Origin: DASULK01 sp036381835
GTDB taxonomy: Bacteria; Actinomycetota; Actinomycetes; Mycobacteriales; Micromonosporaceae
Length of the DNA stretch: 64,000 nucleotides
Assembly: GCA_036381835.1 (NCBI GenBank)
Contig: DASVCA010000025.1
Location: forward strand, 8,751-72,750
Direction: 5' to 3'
Positions 61,061-64,000 of the stretch are shown piece by piece. The position numbers were made by a program, and so were the translations under genes. Each line of letters begins with the position of its first letter. Within the stretch, counting starts at the first letter, position 1. The notes under the pieces were generated by a model. That model saw only the letters and a list, made by a program, of their open reading frames with translations, was not told where the DNA came from and did no database searches.

Positions 61061-63769
61061 GTGACATCGAAAGAGACGGCGGAACACAAGTACGTCTACG
61101 ACTTCGCCGAAGGGAACAAGGATCTCAAAGAGCTGCTGGGCGGCAAGGGTGCGAACCTGGCCGAGATGACCAATCTCGGGCTTCCCGTACCGCCCGGCTT
61201 CACCATCACCACCGAGGCCTGCCGGGTCTACCTGAGCACCGGTCGGCCACCCGCGGAACTCGCCGGACAGATCGACCGCCACCTGGCCGCGCTGGAGGCG
61301 GCCATGGGCCGCAGGCTCGGGGATCCGGCCGACCCGTTGCTGGTCTCCGTCCGGTCCGGGGCGAAGTTCTCCATGCCCGGCATGATGGAGACGGTGCTCA
61401 ACGTCGGGCTCAACGACGTCAGCGTCACCGGCCTGTCCGCTCAGGCCGGCGGCAACGACCGGTTCGCCTGGGACTCCTACCGGCGCTTGATTCAGATGTT
61501 CGGCAAGACCGTGTGCGGGGTGCCGGGCGAGGCGTTCGACCACGCGATGGAGGAGGCCAAGCGAGCCAAGGGCACGACCAACGACCTGGATCTCGACGCC
61601 GACGACCTGCGGGCGCTCGTCGACACCTTCAAGCAGATCTTCGCCGAGCACACCGGGCGCAGCTTCCCGCAGGACCCGCGTGAGCAGCTCGATCTGGCCA
61701 TCCAGGCGGTCTTCGACTCGTGGAACGCCGAACGGGCCGTGCTCTATCGCCGACAGGAGCGCATCCCCGCGGATCTCGGCACCGCCGTCAACGTGGTCGC
61801 CATGGTCTTCGGCAACCTCGGCCCCGACTCCGGTACCGGAGTCGCCTTCACCCGCGACCCGGCCACCGGCAACCAGGGCATCTACGGCGACTACCTGCCC
61901 AACGCCCAGGGCGAGGACGTGGTCGCCGGGATCCGCAACACCATCCCGCTGCAGGAGCTCGAACGGCTGGACAAGAACTCGTACGACGAGCTGCTTGCGA
62001 TCATGGCCCGGCTCGAGGAGCACTACCGTGACCTGTGCGACATCGAGTTCACCATCGAACGCGGCAAGCTGTGGATGCTGCAGACCCGGGTAGGCAAGCG
62101 GACCGCCGCCGCCGCGTTCATCATCGCCAACCAGCTCGTCGACGAGGGACTCATCGACCTGCATGAGGCGCTCAAGCGAGTCAACGGTGAACAGCTCGCG
62201 CAACTGATGTTCCCCAGGTTCGACGTCAACCACGACATCAAGCCGCTGGCGAAGGGCATCGGCGCCTCCCCCGGGGCAGCGGTCGGCAAGGCGGTCTTCT
62301 CCTCCGCCCGCGCGGTCGAGCTGGCCGCCCAAGGCGAGCGGGTCATCCTGGTCCGACGGGAGACCAACCCGGACGACCTGCCGGGCATGATCGCCGCCCA
62401 GGGCATCCTCACCTCACGGGGCGGCAAGACCAGCCATGCCGCGGTCGTCGCCCGCGGCATGGGCAAGACCTGTGTCTGCGGTGCCGAGTCGCTCGATGTG
62501 GACGTGCGCAACGCGCACTTCACGGTCAACGGTCACGCGGTCCGCGAAGGCGACCTCATCTCCATCGACGGCGACAGCGGCAGCATCTACCTCGGTGAGG
62601 TTCCGGTCTGCCCGTCCGAGGTGATGCAGTACTTCGAGGGCACGCTCGACCCGGAGCAGTCGCAGGACCCGCTGGTGCGCGCCGTGCACCGGATCATGGG
62701 ATGCGCCGACGAAGCCCGGCGGCTACGCGTCCGCGCCAACGCCGACACCGCCGAGGACGCCGCCCGCGCCCGCCGGTTCGGCGCCGAGGGCATCGGGTTG
62801 TGCCGCACCGAGCACATGTTCCTCGGCGACCGCCGCGAACTGGTGGAACGACTCATCCTGGCGGACAGCACGGCGAAGCAGGAGGAGGCGCTCGCTGCAC
62901 TCCTGCCGTTGCAGCGGGCCGACTTCATCGACATTTTCCGGGAGATGGACGGCCTGCCGGTCACGGTGCGCCTGATCGATCCGCCGTTGCATGAGTTCCT
63001 GCCTCCGCTGGAGGAGTTGGCGGTGCGGGTGGCGCTCGCGCACGAGCGCGGCGAAGACGCCGGCAAGGACGAGAAACTGCTCGCCGCGGTGCGGCGGATG
63101 CACGAGCAGAACCCGATGCTCGGACTGCGCGGCGTCCGGCTCGGTCTGGTGATCCCGGGCCTGTTCGCGATGCAGGTGCGGGCCATCGCGGAGGCCGCGG
63201 TGGCCCGGGTCGAGCAGGGCGGCGACCCACGACCGGAGATCATGGTCCCGCTGGTCGGCGCGGTGCAGGAGCTGGAGACCGTCCGCGCCGAGGCAGAGAA
63301 GATCATCTCGGAGGTGGTCGGCGAACGGGGCGTCAACATCCAGATCGGCACGATGATCGAGGTGCCGCGGGCGGCGCTCACCGCCGGACAGATCGCTGAG
63401 GCGGCCGACTTCTTCTCGTACGGGACCAACGACCTGACGCAGATGGGGTGGGGGTTCTCCCGGGACGACGTCGAAGGTGCCTTCTTCTCGCGCTACCTCG
63501 AGGCGGGCATCTTCGGTGTCTCACCCTTCGAGTCGATCGACCGCGACGGGATCGGACGGTTGGTGCGCATCGCCACCGAGGAGGGCCGGGCGACCCGCCC
63601 CGATCTCAAGATCGGCGTGTGCGGTGAGCACGGTGGGGACCCGGAATCGGTGCACTTCTTCCACGAGACCGGGCTGGACTACGTCTCCTGCTCGCCGTTC
63701 CGGGTGCCGGTCGCCCGGCTGGAGGCTGGCCGGGCCGCCGTGACCGCCGACGGCTCGGACAGCCGCTGA
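61061..63769 (+). CDS. ppdK: pyruvate, phosphate dikinase
   Basis: 902 residues, normal. Interconverts pyruvate, ATP and phosphate with phosphoenolpyruvate, AMP and diphosphate. Nucleotide-binding domain (LLGGKGANLAEM near 20; FGNLGPDSGTGVAFTRDP), phosphohistidine domain with His459 in GGKTSHAAVVARG, and PEP-binding barrel with Cys854 in GVCGEHGGDPESV. All catalytic residues are visible. GTG 61061 follows TGGAGG at a spacing of 5; TTG 61028 would add 11 residues. It allows gluconeogenic or glycolytic flux control. Confidence 0.96.
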   Translation: MTSKETAEHKYVYDFAEGNKDLKELLGGKGANLAEMTNLGLPVPPGFTITTEACRVYLSTGRPPAELAGQIDRHLAALEAAMGRRLGDPADPLLVSVRSGAKFSMPGMMETVLNVGLNDVSVTGLSAQAGGNDRFAWDSYRRLIQMFGKTVCGVPGEAFDHAMEEAKRAKGTTNDLDLDADDLRALVDTFKQIFAEHTGRSFPQDPREQLDLAIQAVFDSWNAERAVLYRRQERIPADLGTAVNVVAMVFGNLGPDSGTGVAFTRDPATGNQGIYGDYLPNAQGEDVVAGIRNTIPLQELERLDKNSYDELLAIMARLEEHYRDLCDIEFTIERGKLWMLQTRVGKRTAAAAFIIANQLVDEGLIDLHEALKRVNGEQLAQLMFPRFDVNHDIKPLAKGIGASPGAAVGKAVFSSARAVELAAQGERVILVRRETNPDDLPGMIAAQGILTSRGGKTSHAAVVARGMGKTCVCGAESLDVDVRNAHFTVNGHAVREGDLISIDGDSGSIYLGEVPVCPSEVMQYFEGTLDPEQSQDPLVRAVHRIMGCADEARRLRVRANADTAEDAARARRFGAEGIGLCRTEHMFLGDRRELVERLILADSTAKQEEALAALLPLQRADFIDIFREMDGLPVTVRLIDPPLHEFLPPLEELAVRVALAHERGEDAGKDEKLLAAVRRMHEQNPMLGLRGVRLGLVIPGLFAMQVRAIAEAAVARVEQGGDPRPEIMVPLVGAVQELETVRAEAEKIISEVVGERGVNIQIGTMIEVPRAALTAGQIAEAADFFSYGTNDLTQMGWGFSRDDVEGAFFSRYLEAGIFGVSPFESIDRDGIGRLVRIATEEGRATRPDLKIGVCGEHGGDPESVHFFHETGLDYVSCSPFRVPVARLEAGRAAVTADGSDSR

Positions 63770-63771
63770 CC

Positions 63772-64000
63772 TCAGGGCCGCCCCGGCGGACGCAGGACAC
63801 CTCGGCGCGAGGGCAGCCCGACGGGCGACATCGGCGTGGTGAGCCGCGGACGGGTCGAACAACGGTCGTCTTGCGGGGCGGTGGGACCCGGTGCCCACCC
63901 CCCGAGACGATCGGAGAACGGGCCGATCCGACGGGCGACGGCGTGTCCCTCCAGCTGCAGCAGCACCGGATCCACCCGATCGTCAGCCAGCACGGCCAAC
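63772..64000 (-). CDS. 3' end of a minus-strand gene, unidentified
   Basis: An open frame enters from the right edge and stops at 63772-63774, two bases after ppdK. About 76 residues are visible (LADDRVDPVLLQLEGHAVA, then RRIGPFSDRLGGW and a Pro/Arg tail). Codons favour G/C in the third position, which supports real coding. I do not recognise the family. Confidence 0.4.
   Translation of the reverse strand, partial: LAVLADDRVDPVLLQLEGHAVARRIGPFSDRLGGWAPGPTAPQDDRCSTRPRLTTPMSPVGLPSRRGVLRPPGRP

Overview
The window is a stretch of a high-GC actinobacterial chromosome. Codons strongly prefer G or C in the third position, GTG and TTG starts are common, and TANNNT -10 boxes often sit only 6-8 bases before a start codon. 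Gene order (rplU-rpmA-obg, nadD-rsfS-gpgP, comEA-comEC-holA-rpsT-lepA-hemW-hrcA-dnaJ-rsmE-phoH-ybeY-CBS-era-recO-uppS, then smtB-zur-glyS) and protein style fit the family Micromonosporaceae (Micromonospora/Salinispora relatives). That placement is inference; no 16S gene is present. I see no phage, IS element, CRISPR array, tRNA or rRNA. This is core genome, densely packed and largely housekeeping.

Layout. 1-3.1 kb: end of ileS, a PlsC acyltransferase and a membrane-anchored proline-rich protein. 3.3-11.8 kb: a B12-type radical SAM protein and its DUF2344 partner, RNase E/G, a lipoprotein, then L21, L27 and the ribosome GTPase Obg. 11.8-17.4 kb: trpS with a classical Trp attenuator, aminopeptidase N, nadD, rsfS and a GpgP-like phosphatase. 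17.5-23.7 kb: a 3-hydroxyisobutyrate-dehydrogenase-like enzyme, comEA-comEC, holA, a small membrane protein and rpsT. 23.9-31.3 kb: a phosphotransferase, lepA, a GlsB/YeaQ stress membrane protein behind a SigB-type promoter, a sugar ABC importer without its own ATPase, and a lysozyme-like membrane protein. 31.4-44.9 kb: enoyl-CoA hydratase, hemW, a DUF4870 protein, CIRCE-hrcA-dnaJ-rsmE, HIT, a serine hydrolase, phoH-ybeY-CBS protein-degenerate cytidine deaminase-era-recO-uppS. 44.9-49.6 kb: gnd and a TPP-riboswitch-controlled YkoEDC importer. 49.8-55.1 kb: a large acyl-CoA dehydrogenase and a zinc cluster, znuABC-smtB-zur, headed by a Zur box. 55.1-64 kb: three small genes, glyS, dus, a GH20 hexosaminidase, ppdK and the end of a minus-strand gene.

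The points most worth attention are: (i) a complete three-state Trp attenuator before trpS, with leader peptide MTSNDWWRA; (ii) an apparent ATC start codon for the DUF2344 protein; (iii) the radical SAM/DUF2344 pair itself, whose reaction is not known to me; (iv) four 21-bp tandem repeats inside ykoE; (v) a self-contained zinc circuit with two zinc sensors; (vi) a set of genes that look leaderless.
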